NCBI GenBank assembly: GCA_013331015.1
Contig: DUHF01000051.1
Location: 1 to 6,927, forward strand
Length of the DNA: 6,927 bases
From: Methanoregula sp.
Lineage (GTDB): Archaea > Halobacteriota > Methanomicrobia > Methanomicrobiales > Methanospirillaceae
Direction of reading: 5' to 3'
Position 1 is the stretch's first letter, and each line of letters opens with the position of its first letter. The notes below the pieces were generated by a model. It was not told where the DNA came from. It saw only the letters and a program-made list of their open reading frames with translations, and searched no databases. Shown one piece after another: positions 1 through 6,433 of the stretch. A program made the position numbers and the translations under genes.

Positions 1-31
1 GGGGGACCATCCCTTTGTCCAATACCCCTGA

Positions 32-82
32 TTTTCATCATTCGGGTGTGAACCTCATTGGTTCATGTGCGTTTCTACAGAG
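32..82 (-). repeat. Repeat A, copy 1 (dispersed palindromic repeat)
   Basis: This is the first of three copies of a 48-51 base repeat in the window. The consensus, read on the minus strand, starts CTCTGTAGAAAC, continues through a TGAAC/GTTCA palindrome and ACACCCGA, and ends ATGAAAA. In this copy the palindrome is TGAACC (49-54), a 5-base spacer, then GGTTCA (60-65). The other two copies have TGAACG...CGTTCA, so both arms have changed together. The spacer is three bases longer here. The copy lies about 110 bases upstream of the hydrolase start codon, with its CTCTGTAG end facing the gene. If a full module like those at 1663-2049 and 6512-6927 is attached, it would extend leftwards out of the window. 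Confidence 0.85.
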
Positions 83-157
83 GAATTTTTTTTTTAAATT
101 GAGGGATTATTCCGGTGAATCTCTCATGGGTGTGGCGGCACCCGGATCAATTACACA

Positions 158-168
158 AACTATATTCA
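158..168 (+). promoter_or_regulatory. Candidate TATA box for the hydrolase gene
   Basis: An ACTATATTC-type element lies with its centre about 27 bases before the ATG at 192. Archaeal TATA boxes usually sit 25-30 bases upstream of the transcription start, so this would give a leaderless or nearly leaderless transcript, which fits the absence of a clear Shine-Dalgarno motif before the ATG. A second AT-rich candidate, TTTAAATT at 93-100, would instead give a leader of about 70 bases. Placement is by inspection only. Confidence 0.4.
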
Positions 169-191
169 GGTCGTTGTCTTCCTACAGTAGG

Positions 192-1544
192 ATGAAAAGA
201 ACACTCACGGTTTTCACGATTCTCGTGCTCGCTCTCCTTGTTGCCGGATGTACCACCACCGGGTCATCCCCGGCTTCCGGGACTTCCCCTACGGCTGCGG
301 TCACGGCCGCGGCAGCCGCTGCCCCTGCTTCTCTGGAATCCGGCAGCGCCGCGGGGACAACTGCGGTCTTTGATGCCCACGATACCGGGGTCAGCTACCA
401 CTTTTCCGACTCGGATATGGACTTCCATTTCGGAACGCTCATTTTAGGATCTGCCGTGAACCATGGCGTTGAGATTGGCGAAGCGTTCAACACCGCAGCA
501 AAGATCAAGGACGGCGATGCTGCAAGCTGGCAGGACGAATGGTACGCGATGGCACAGCGTGCCGAGGCCCGGGGCGAAGCATCGCTTGCGGCCGGTCACG
601 CGGTGAGCGCCCGCGACCAGCTCCAGCGTGCTTCGTATTACTACCGCATCTCGCTCATATCCATGCTGCCCGACGACCCCCGCATGAAGGAGCGGGCGGA
701 CAAGAGCCGCGAATTGCTCAAGAAGGCCGGGAAATTGTTTGATCCCCCGGTGGAATACATCGAGATCCCGTACGAGGGAACGGTCATACCGGGCTATTTC
801 TGGAAAGCATCCGGTGACAAGCCGGCAAAAACCCTCCTCATGATTGGCGGCGGGGAGACCTTTGCCGAAGACCTGTTCTTCTATATCGCCCCGCAGGCCC
901 ATGACCGCGGGTACAATTTCATGACCGTTGACCTGCCGGGACAGGGTATGATGCCGGCAAAGAACAAAACCTTCCGGCCCGACATGGACGTGCCGATGAA
1001 ATCGGTCGTGGACTATGCCGTGAGCAGGGCGGATGTTGATCCCAAAAAGATTGCCGCGTACGGGTACAGCGGGGGCGGCGGTTTTGTGCCGGAGGCAGCA
1101 GCAAAGGACCCGCGGATTGCCGCGATTGCCATGAATTCAGGCGTGGTTGATGCCTATCCGCTCTTTTCCACCATGCCGGCAGTCATCGCAACCCCGGAAG
1201 AAAAGGCCACCTGGTCCTCCTTCCATGCAAACGTTGTAAAAGTTATCTGCTGGCGCTGGGGAGTCCCGATGGACAACCCCGAAGGTCTCGCTGACGCCAA
1301 CAAGGGTTTCACGTTCGACCCGGCGGAGGTGAAAGTCCCGGCGCTGATCCTTGTTGGCGAGGGCGATTACAAGAGCCAGGAAGTGCAGCGGCAGCAGAAG
1401 GTGATTATGGATGGCCTGCCAAATGCGGAGAAGAAGATGGTCATCCTCCCGAGTGACGAAGGTGCGACCAACCATTGCACCATGGAAAACCGGAGCCTCG
1501 TGGCACAGGAGCTCTTCGACTGGCTGGACCGGGTGCTGAAGTAA
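192..1544 (+). CDS. Predicted lipoprotein alpha/beta hydrolase
   Basis: The product has 450 residues. It opens with a lipoprotein-type signal: a basic MKR start, a hydrophobic stretch and the lipobox LVAGC with Cys20, followed by a Ser/Thr/Ala-rich linker to about residue 58. It should therefore be exported and lipid-anchored outside the membrane. Residues 113-185 resemble the helical cap of the 2,6-dihydroxypseudooxynicotine hydrolase/FrsA-like group (pattern W..EW, then SARDQLQRASYYYR). The catalytic domain follows, with the strand-turn GGGET (219-223), DLPGQG (247-252), nucleophile elbow GYSGGGG with Ser293, acid Asp392 in LVGEGD, and His428 in TNHC. The triad is complete, so an active esterase or C-C hydrolase is likely; the substrate cannot be told. 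The frame stays open upstream to base 15, but ATG 192 is chosen because the signal peptide begins there and repeat A fills the extension. A terminator follows, so it is probably monocistronic. Confidence 0.9.
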   Translation: MKRTLTVFTILVLALLVAGCTTTGSSPASGTSPTAAVTAAAAAAPASLESGSAAGTTAVFDAHDTGVSYHFSDSDMDFHFGTLILGSAVNHGVEIGEAFNTAAKIKDGDAASWQDEWYAMAQRAEARGEASLAAGHAVSARDQLQRASYYYRISLISMLPDDPRMKERADKSRELLKKAGKLFDPPVEYIEIPYEGTVIPGYFWKASGDKPAKTLLMIGGGETFAEDLFFYIAPQAHDRGYNFMTVDLPGQGMMPAKNKTFRPDMDVPMKSVVDYAVSRADVDPKKIAAYGYSGGGGFVPEAAAKDPRIAAIAMNSGVVDAYPLFSTMPAVIATPEEKATWSSFHANVVKVICWRWGVPMDNPEGLADANKGFTFDPAEVKVPALILVGEGDYKSQEVQRQQKVIMDGLPNAEKKMVILPSDEGATNHCTMENRSLVAQELFDWLDRVLK

Positions 1545-1572
1545 GCCCGTGTCCTGCTTCAGACAGAAGATC

Positions 1573-1604
1573 TTCCCGGTATAACCGGAATAATTCTCTT
1601 TTTT
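1573..1604 (+). terminator. Hairpin plus T-tract terminator of the hydrolase gene
   Basis: A short stem CCGGT (1576-1580), loop ATA, ACCGG (1584-1588), extended by TT/AA outside it, lies 29 bases after the stop codon. It is followed by TAATTCTC and T6 at 1599-1604. Archaeal termination depends mainly on the T-tract, so the T6 may be the working part. Confidence 0.6.
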
Positions 1605-1662
1605 GTGCTCTGGTGAAATCCTTTCAGAAACGCTTCAGTAGAATTTGTGAAGGTGACCCCCA

Positions 1663-1848
1663 CTCTCCCAAGAGAGGGGGAGGCAGCATGCGGGGGCGAT
1701 CCCCCTTGACCCCCATTTCAGCAATTTTCACTCAAAAAATCTTCTACCTCGTTCATGCTCCACAAAGGCGAGGGTCGGCGAGACCCAGGGCGCCCGTGGC
1801 TCCATCGCCATCGAATCCAAAAAGGGCGGTTAGGATTTCCCATGAAAA
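1663..1848 (-). repeat. Repeat B, left copy (about 185 bases, structured)
   Basis: On the plus strand this copy starts CTCTCCCAAGAGAGGGGGAG and ends at TTTCCCATGAAAA. It matches the reverse complement of 6749-6927 in several blocks: the CTCTC/GAGAG start with GGGGGAGGCA-CATGCGGGGGC, the hairpin block around 1755-1805 (GCTCCAC, GGCGAGGGTC, GAGACCC, GCGCCCGTGGCT) and the terminal TTTCCCATGAAAA. The blocks between them diverge (for example 1710-1750). Internal hairpins are CTCTC/GAGAG (1663-1675), GGGGG/CCCCC near 1690-1705, and a long stem CCAC...GGGTC...GACCC...GTGG (1760-1799). No coding capacity is credible. With repeat A at 2002-2049 it forms a compound module. Confidence 0.8.
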
Positions 1849-1934
1849 TACCTCTACCTGTTTCTTCTGTCCGGGGTCTCTCATAAATCCGTAAGGAACA
1901 CTATCGCTTCCGCAGCCCGACCATTGCGCGACGT

Positions 1935-1954
1935 TGGGGGCCTTGCCGCCCCCA
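1935..1954. repeat. GGGGGC/GCCCCC hairpin inside the left module
   Basis: A perfect 7-bp inverted repeat, TGGGGGC (1935-1941) and GCCCCCA (1948-1954), encloses a 6-base loop. A hairpin with the same arms stands at 6707-6724 in the right module, again between repeat A and repeat B. The sequence around it differs between the two modules, so the hairpin is the part that is kept. Confidence 0.65.
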
Positions 1955-2001
1955 TAAGGAGCGCAAGGATACGGGCGAGGACGTCAGTTTTTTTCCGGGC
2001 A

Positions 2002-2049
2002 TTTTCATGCGTCGGGTGTGAACGACCGTTCATGTGCGTTTCTACAGAG
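2002..2049 (-). repeat. Repeat A, copy 2
   Basis: This is a 48-base copy of repeat A, in the same orientation as copy 1. The palindrome is TGAACG (2019-2024), AC, CGTTCA (2027-2032); as RNA it would fold as TGAAC/GTTCA with a 4-base loop. It forms one end of the left compound module, whose other end is repeat B at 1663. It lies about 150 bases beyond the stop codon of the leftward surface-protein gene and past that gene's T-tracts, so it is probably not part of its message. Confidence 0.85.
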
Positions 2050-2119
2050 CAAAAACCGGTAATCTGCCCCGTGAAGCCCCGATAAGGTTGCCGAACAAAC
2101 CCCACAGCGGGCTGATCGT

Positions 2120-2189
2120 AAAAAAATGATTTCAATAGAGCAGAAAAAAAGGAAATGAGCGGTGAAACAACCGGGGAATTTTCAAAAAA
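2120..2189 (-). terminator. T-tract terminator region of the surface-protein gene
   Basis: Read on the minus strand, the 80 bases after the surface-protein stop codon hold three T-runs: T6 (2184-2189), T7 (2144-2150) and T7 (2120-2126). Clustered T-runs without a strong hairpin are the usual form of intrinsic termination in archaea. Which run is used cannot be told. Confidence 0.5.
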
Positions 2190-2199
2190 CAAATGGCCG

Positions 2200-3219
2200 T
2201 TACCTCCGGCTCCACAGGGCAATTCCCATAATCAGTACGAGTGCAGCGAACGGGGCGTAATGGAGTGGGGCCGGCCGTGTCGTGGCTGTCGGTGCCGGGA
2301 ACGCTGAAACGCCCGTATCGTCAACCTCGGTCTGGATCAGGGTATAGGTGTCGTCCACACTGGGATCGTTGATTGCGTTTATGAGTGCATCTGTCGTGTC
2401 GCTCCCCCGCAGGCTTCCTGCACCACGGATCCTGAAGAGGTTCATACCGCCCGTCCCGTTTCCTTCATTGATCTGGAGATTTTTGACAAAATCGCCACTG
2501 ACCACAACATCAAACTGGTTGTTCTGCATCGGGTGCTGGACGATGACCGAGCAGGGCCCTTTGGAAATTTTTTCTGTTGTCTGTGAATTAAGGATAAAAC
2601 GATACGATGAATCGGGATCTACCGTGGTTGTTTCCGTGTACGCGTAGTCGTACCCGATAATCCAGAGCTGGACCTCCCCCGGGTCCCCATCCGCAGATCC
2701 GGTGACCGTGGACGGCTGTCCTTTGATGATTGATTGTGGAGAGATCCATGCGGTAACAAACGGTCGTTTGAGGATTATGCTGATCGTGGCAAAGGATCCA
2801 CCGGTCAACTGGTCTTTTGCTGCCGGTCGGGTCACGGCATAAAGAGTATAGGTTCCGGGACCGATCCCAAGATTATCGGTCAGAAAGGGATATTCCCATG
2901 TGTTATCCGGTCTTGTTGCTGCCGTGGCAAAGGAGCCGGGATCTCCGCTGGTTACCGGGTTGTACGGTGAGGTAAGTTGTGCCCCTTCCTTTGGAAGGTT
3001 TGGGCCCATGAGGAACAGGTAGGTAGCATCCGTTTCATCATTCGTACCCGTGAAAACCACCGTTTCCCCCAGGTAATAGGACTGGTCCCCGGGTGCGGTG
3101 ATGGTAATTGCCGAATCTGCGGATATTGGGGGTATCAACAATGCAGCGGTACCTGCCAGGATCAGCAGCAGGATCGCCCTCGGCAGGCAGGATGTGCTGT
3201 CATTGAATGGCGATGACAT
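2200..3219 (-). CDS. Secreted, membrane-anchored surface protein (methanogen family)
   Basis: The product has 339 residues. Residues 15-34 form a hydrophobic signal segment ending ISA, so cleavage near residue 34 is likely. The body is Ser/Thr/Gly-rich and probably beta-sandwich in fold, with one domain at about 37-150 (ITAPGDQSYYLGETVVFTG opens it) and a second at about 155-300. The second holds QLWIIG, SVIVQHPM (to residue 231), DALINAIN and SVDDTYTL (287-294), signatures I recall from the C-terminal part of DUF3821-type proteins of Methanomicrobiales. A Pro/Thr-rich spacer (about 303-318) leads to a short hydrophobic anchor (322-336) and a terminal SRR, so the C terminus stays in the membrane with the rest outside. 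An NGT glycosylation sequon is present. No enzymatic motif is visible; a role in the cell envelope is inference. It lies 159 bases downstream of ppdK on the same strand, but T-tracts separate them. Confidence 0.8.
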   Translation of the reverse strand: MSSPFNDSTSCLPRAILLLILAGTAALLIPPISADSAITITAPGDQSYYLGETVVFTGTNDETDATYLFLMGPNLPKEGAQLTSPYNPVTSGDPGSFATAATRPDNTWEYPFLTDNLGIGPGTYTLYAVTRPAAKDQLTGGSFATISIILKRPFVTAWISPQSIIKGQPSTVTGSADGDPGEVQLWIIGYDYAYTETTTVDPDSSYRFILNSQTTEKISKGPCSVIVQHPMQNNQFDVVVSGDFVKNLQINEGNGTGGMNLFRIRGAGSLRGSDTTDALINAINDPSVDDTYTLIQTEVDDTGVSAFPAPTATTRPAPLHYAPFAALVLIMGIALWSRR

Positions 3220-3227
3220 TAGGAAAT

Positions 3228-3250
3228 GTATGTATATCTATTTCATAAAT
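3228..3250 (-). promoter_or_regulatory. AT-rich promoter region of the surface-protein gene
   Basis: On the minus strand the 30 bases before the ATG read ATTTATGAAA (3241-3250) and then GATATACATA. A TATA box at ATTTATGAAA would start transcription at about the ATG itself, giving a leaderless message, which agrees with the lack of a Shine-Dalgarno motif in the bases just before it. GATATACA fits the sequence of a TATA box better but lies too close to the ATG unless the true start is further in. Confidence 0.3.
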
Positions 3251-3336
3251 GTTGTCAAATCTTCCGGATTTTATCCTGATTTGTTTTTTTTAAAACTCAC
3301 GCATTTTCATTCGTTGGAGGAATATCCCGTGTGCTG

Positions 3337-3366
3337 AAAAAGAAAACCTGGATAAACCAAAAAAAA
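3337..3366 (-). terminator. T-tract terminator of ppdK
   Basis: Read on the minus strand, T8 (3359-3366) begins 13 bases after the ppdK stop codon, and a second T-rich run (TTTTCTTTTT, 3337-3345) follows. There is no strong hairpin, which is normal for archaeal intrinsic terminators. This makes read-through into the surface-protein gene unlikely to be the main route of its expression. Confidence 0.55.
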
Positions 3367-3378
3367 GTGCACAAAATC

Positions 3379-6141
3379 TCACGCCGCTTTCTTCTCTTCC
3401 AGCAGCGCCGCGTGGGCTGCGGCAAGCCGGGCAATCGGCACGCGGGGGCCGGAGCAGGAGACGTACGAGAGGCCGATCGAGTGGCAGAACCGGATCGAGG
3501 CCGGGTGACCGCCGTGCTCCCCGCAGATCCCGATCTTCATGTCCGGCCGGGTCCGCCTTCCCCAGGTGACTGCCTGCTCCATGAGCCTGCCAACGCCCTT
3601 GACGTCCAGCACCTCGAAGGGATTGTCCTGCAAAATCCCGCTCTGGTTGTACATGGGCAGGAACTTGTTCTCGGCATCCTCCCGCGAGAACGAGAAGGTT
3701 GCCTGCGTTAAGTCGTTGGTGCCAAAGCTGAAGAACTCCGCTTCCTCAGCAAGATTGTCGGCCCGCATGCAGGCACGGACCACTTCGAGCATGGAGCCGA
3801 ACCGGAAGTCGAGTTTCACCTTGTAGGTCTCCTCGACCTCGAACCGGATCTCGTCCACCCAGATCTTCACCCGCCTGAGCTCCTGTGCCGTGCAGACCTG
3901 TGGCACCATGATCTCGGGGTGGACCTCGATGCCGGCCTTCTGGCATTCGGCTGCGGCTTCAAGGATTGCCCGGATCTGCATGGTGTAGATCTCGGGGAAG
4001 GTGAGACCGAGCCGGACGCCCCGGTGCCCGAGCATGGGATTGACCTCGTGCAATGCACGCACTTTGTCAAGGATGGCCTCTTTTCTCGTTATCGCCTCGT
4101 CCACGAGTGCCGGGTCGGTGAACTTCTGGACCTGCGGCATTGAGTCCTTTGAGTGGTTCATGAAGACGACTGCATCGGAGAGGACTTTCATGCCCCGGAG
4201 GATGTCCCGGAGTTTTTCGAGTTCTTCGAGTTCGTCCACCAGCAGGTGTTCGGAGGGGAGGAATTCATGGATGGGCGGGTCAAGGAGCCGGATGGTGACC
4301 GGCCGGGGAGCCATGGCTTTGAAGATCCCTTTGAAATCTTCGCGCTGGATGGGCAGGAGCCGGTCAAGGGCTCCCTGCCGGTCCTCTTTTGTCTCGGCAA
4401 CGATCATCTCGATCATGACCGGAAGGCGCTCGACCCCGTTGAACATCCGCTCGGTGCGGCAGAGGCCGATGCCCATGGCGCCGTACCTGACCGCCCGTTC
4501 AGCGTCCTCGGGAGTATCGGCATTGGCCATGACCATGAGGCGGGCGGTCTCGTCAGCCCATGCAAGCAGGGTGGCAAGTTCGTTTGAGAACACGGCCTCG
4601 ATCACCGGGACCTCGCCAAGATACACGGCGCCGGTCGTGCCGTCGATGGTGATGAGCGTGCCCTCGCCAAATTCCCAGTTGCCGGCCCGGGCCTGCCGGG
4701 TCTTGACATCCACGTGGATGCCCTCGGCACCGGAGACGCAGGGTTTGCCCATGCCCCGGGCAACCACTGCCGCGTGGGAGGTCTTGCCGCCCCGGCTCGT
4801 CAGGATACCCTGCGACGCGAAGAACCCGTGGATGTCCTCGGGCTTGGTCTCTTCCCGGACAAGGATGACCCGTTCACCGGTCCGGCCAAGTTTCTCTGCC
4901 CGGTCCGCATCGAATACGGCAATCCCAATGGCAACGCCCGGCGATGCCGGCAGGCCTTTTGTTATGGGCTCTTTTGTGACGTTTGGGTCCAGCCTGGGGA
5001 AGAGGAGCTGTTCGAGCAGATCCGGCTGGATGCGCAGGAGGGCGGTTTTCTTATCAATGAGCCCTTCTTTCACCATCTCGACTGAGGTCTTGACAAGCGC
5101 TGACGCGTTCATCTTGCCGTTCCTTGTCTGGAGGCAGTAGAGGGTGCCCTTCTCGATGGTGAACTCGAAGTCCTGGACCTCCTTATAATGGGCTTCGAGC
5201 TTGTTGCGCAGCTCAACAAGCTGGCGGTGGAGGTCCGGCATCTCCTCGGCCATGGCAGCTACCGGCTTGGGTGTACGGATGCCGGCGACCACGTCCTCGC
5301 CCTGGGCATTGACCAGGTATTCGCCATACATGACGTTCTCTCCCGTCCCCGGGTCGCGGGTGAACCCGACACCGGTTGCAGAATCGTTCCCCATGTTGCC
5401 AAAGACCATCTCGACCACGTTGACCGCAGTCCCGTTGGCCATTTCGGGGGTGATCTTAAACTCGCGGCGGTAATCCACGGCACGCCGGCCCATCCACGAC
5501 TTGAAGACTGCCCGGATGGCGATCTCCAGCTGGTCGAACGGATCGGACGGGAACGGTCTTCCCGTGCTCCGCTTCACAACAGAAAGGAACCGCTCCGCGA
5601 TATCGGCAAGATCCTTGGCCGAGAGATCGACATCGTGCCGGGCCCCGGCTTTTACCTTGACCGCGTTGAACTCTTCGTCAAAATCGCCCTCGGGAACACC
5701 CAGGGCCACCTTCCCGAAGAGCTGGATGAAGCGCCGGTACGCATCGTAGCAGAACCGTTCATTGCCGGTCTCTTCGATGAGCCCCTGCAGGGTCTCGGCA
5801 TTCAGCCCGAGGTTGAGGATCGTGTCCATCATGCCCGGCATCGACATGGCCGAGCCGGACCGGACCGAGACGAGGAGCGGGCTCTTCCGGCCGCCGAACT
5901 TCCGGCCGCTCTTCTTCTCCACGTGTGCAAGTTCCGTGTGCACCTGCTCGATGACCCCGTCGGGAAGCACCCGTTTGGGATTGTCGAGATATGCCAGGCA
6001 TGCCTCGGTCGTGATCACAAAACCAGGCGGCACCCGCAGGCCAATCTGCGTCATCTCGCAGAGGTTTGCGCCCTTGCCGCCCAACAGCTTCTTGTTCTTC
6101 CCGTCGCCTTCACTGAAGGCATACACCCATTTCCTGGTCAT
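3379..6141 (-). CDS. ppdK: Pyruvate, phosphate dikinase
   Basis: The product, 920 residues, interconverts pyruvate + ATP + phosphate with PEP + AMP + diphosphate; in a methanogen the PEP-forming direction would feed gluconeogenesis. The nucleotide-binding part (about 1-360) has LLGGKGANL (Lys23), SVRSGSAMSMPGMMDT (Arg94), GVGFTRDPGTGE and LQTRNGK. The swivelling domain (about 395-480) has GGKTSHAAVVARGMGKP with phosphorylated His456. The PEP/pyruvate barrel (about 500-910) has GLCRTERMF (Arg562), RLLDPPIHEF, NPMLGHRG, SFGTNDLTQ (Asn809-Asp810) and GICGEHGGHP (Cys873). All catalytic residues appear intact. The ATG at 6141 is preferred: GGGGAG lies 6 bases before it and MTRKWVYAF is the usual family start. 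The frame is open a further 83 codons upstream, but that stretch is Lys-rich and unlike the family. Compared with a typical 874-residue enzyme there is an extra 40 or so residues between His625 and His698. Confidence 0.96.
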   Translation of the reverse strand: MTRKWVYAFSEGDGKNKKLLGGKGANLCEMTQIGLRVPPGFVITTEACLAYLDNPKRVLPDGVIEQVHTELAHVEKKSGRKFGGRKSPLLVSVRSGSAMSMPGMMDTILNLGLNAETLQGLIEETGNERFCYDAYRRFIQLFGKVALGVPEGDFDEEFNAVKVKAGARHDVDLSAKDLADIAERFLSVVKRSTGRPFPSDPFDQLEIAIRAVFKSWMGRRAVDYRREFKITPEMANGTAVNVVEMVFGNMGNDSATGVGFTRDPGTGENVMYGEYLVNAQGEDVVAGIRTPKPVAAMAEEMPDLHRQLVELRNKLEAHYKEVQDFEFTIEKGTLYCLQTRNGKMNASALVKTSVEMVKEGLIDKKTALLRIQPDLLEQLLFPRLDPNVTKEPITKGLPASPGVAIGIAVFDADRAEKLGRTGERVILVREETKPEDIHGFFASQGILTSRGGKTSHAAVVARGMGKPCVSGAEGIHVDVKTRQARAGNWEFGEGTLITIDGTTGAVYLGEVPVIEAVFSNELATLLAWADETARLMVMANADTPEDAERAVRYGAMGIGLCRTERMFNGVERLPVMIEMIVAETKEDRQGALDRLLPIQREDFKGIFKAMAPRPVTIRLLDPPIHEFLPSEHLLVDELEELEKLRDILRGMKVLSDAVVFMNHSKDSMPQVQKFTDPALVDEAITRKEAILDKVRALHEVNPMLGHRGVRLGLTFPEIYTMQIRAILEAAAECQKAGIEVHPEIMVPQVCTAQELRRVKIWVDEIRFEVEETYKVKLDFRFGSMLEVVRACMRADNLAEEAEFFSFGTNDLTQATFSFSREDAENKFLPMYNQSGILQDNPFEVLDVKGVGRLMEQAVTWGRRTRPDMKIGICGEHGGHPASIRFCHSIGLSYVSCSGPRVPIARLAAAHAALLEEKKAA

Positions 6142-6378
6142 GTGTTTCTCCCCGGTAAAATCGCCGGCTTTTGATAATTTACTCAAGATGCAGTTGATGC
6201 ACTCCCGATTGCCTGTGTGATGTGAATGGGATGGTGAGATGATAATTTTTTTGTGGGTTTTTACCAGGATCTCACGGCAAATCCCTGCCGTTTTGTTTTT
6301 GTTTTTGAGAAAAACCTGCAAATCCTGGTATGAGATCTCTGCTGTTCTTTTTTTAGAATTTTTTTTAAAATTTTCCGT
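6142..6378 (-). other. Long structured 5' leader of ppdK
   Basis: About 235 bases lie between the transcription start predicted from the TATA box and the ppdK ATG. The leader contains a nested inverted repeat at 6262-6330: TACCAGGAT (6262-6270) pairs with ATCCTGGTA (6322-6330), CTCA (6271-6274) with TGAG (6306-6309), and CGGCA (6275-6279) with TGCCG (6286-6290). The three segments on one side are contiguous, giving 18 pairs interrupted only by two A/T-rich bulges on the other side. In the RNA the structure ends about 120 bases before the start codon and is followed by A-rich rather than U-rich sequence, so it is not an intrinsic terminator. I recognise no known riboswitch. The leader happens to be open in the ppdK frame, but I read it as untranslated. 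Confidence 0.5.
6149..6154 (-). promoter_or_regulatory. Ribosome binding site of ppdK
   Basis: GGGGAG on the minus strand lies 6 bases before the ATG at 6141. It decides the start in favour of this codon over the in-frame ATG at 6390, which has no such motif. Confidence 0.6.
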
Positions 6379-6398
6379 GAATAGGCTCATCGCAAAAC

Positions 6399-6407
6399 CT
6401 TATAATT
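6399..6407 (-). promoter_or_regulatory. TATA box of ppdK
   Basis: On the minus strand an ATTATAAGG element is preceded by purine-rich AACAAGA, which could serve as the TFB recognition element. Transcription would start about 25 bases downstream, near 6378. That start lies after the upstream in-frame ATG (6388-6390), which argues that translation begins at 6141. Confidence 0.5.
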
Positions 6408-6433
6408 CTTGTTTATTTTTCGCCGGCGGGAGG

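Noticed and set aside
127..143. Small hairpin GGGTG/CACCC in the hydrolase upstream region
   Set aside because: It has only five pairs and one occurrence, and would lie upstream of a leaderless start; it is within chance expectation.
15..191. In-frame upstream extension of the hydrolase (59 more residues)
   Set aside because: It would start at a TTG, includes repeat A, has no family resemblance, and would bury the lipoprotein signal peptide that begins cleanly at the ATG at 192.
1475..1894. 139-codon plus-strand open frame overlapping the hydrolase 3' end
   Set aside because: It runs through the terminator and repeat B, overlaps the hydrolase in another frame, and has a composition shaped by the repeat.
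1881..2222. 113-codon minus-strand open frame through repeat A copy 2
   Set aside because: It overlaps the end of the surface-protein gene, crosses its T-tracts and is mostly repeat sequence; there is no ribosome site or family match.
4001..5140. 379-codon plus-strand open frame opposite ppdK
   Set aside because: It is an antisense shadow of a GC-rich conserved gene. The protein is rich in Ser, Arg and Pro, with no recognisable domain.
5188..6174. 328-codon plus-strand open frame opposite ppdK
   Set aside because: It lies almost wholly antisense to the N-terminal half of ppdK. The low-complexity His/Leu/Asp/Gly composition is typical of a reversed coding strand.
6142..6390. In-frame 83-residue N-terminal extension of PpdK
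   Set aside because: The extension is Lys/Asn-rich and AT-rich, does not resemble any PPDK N terminus, lies within a structured region, and its ATG is upstream of the transcription start predicted from the TATA box.
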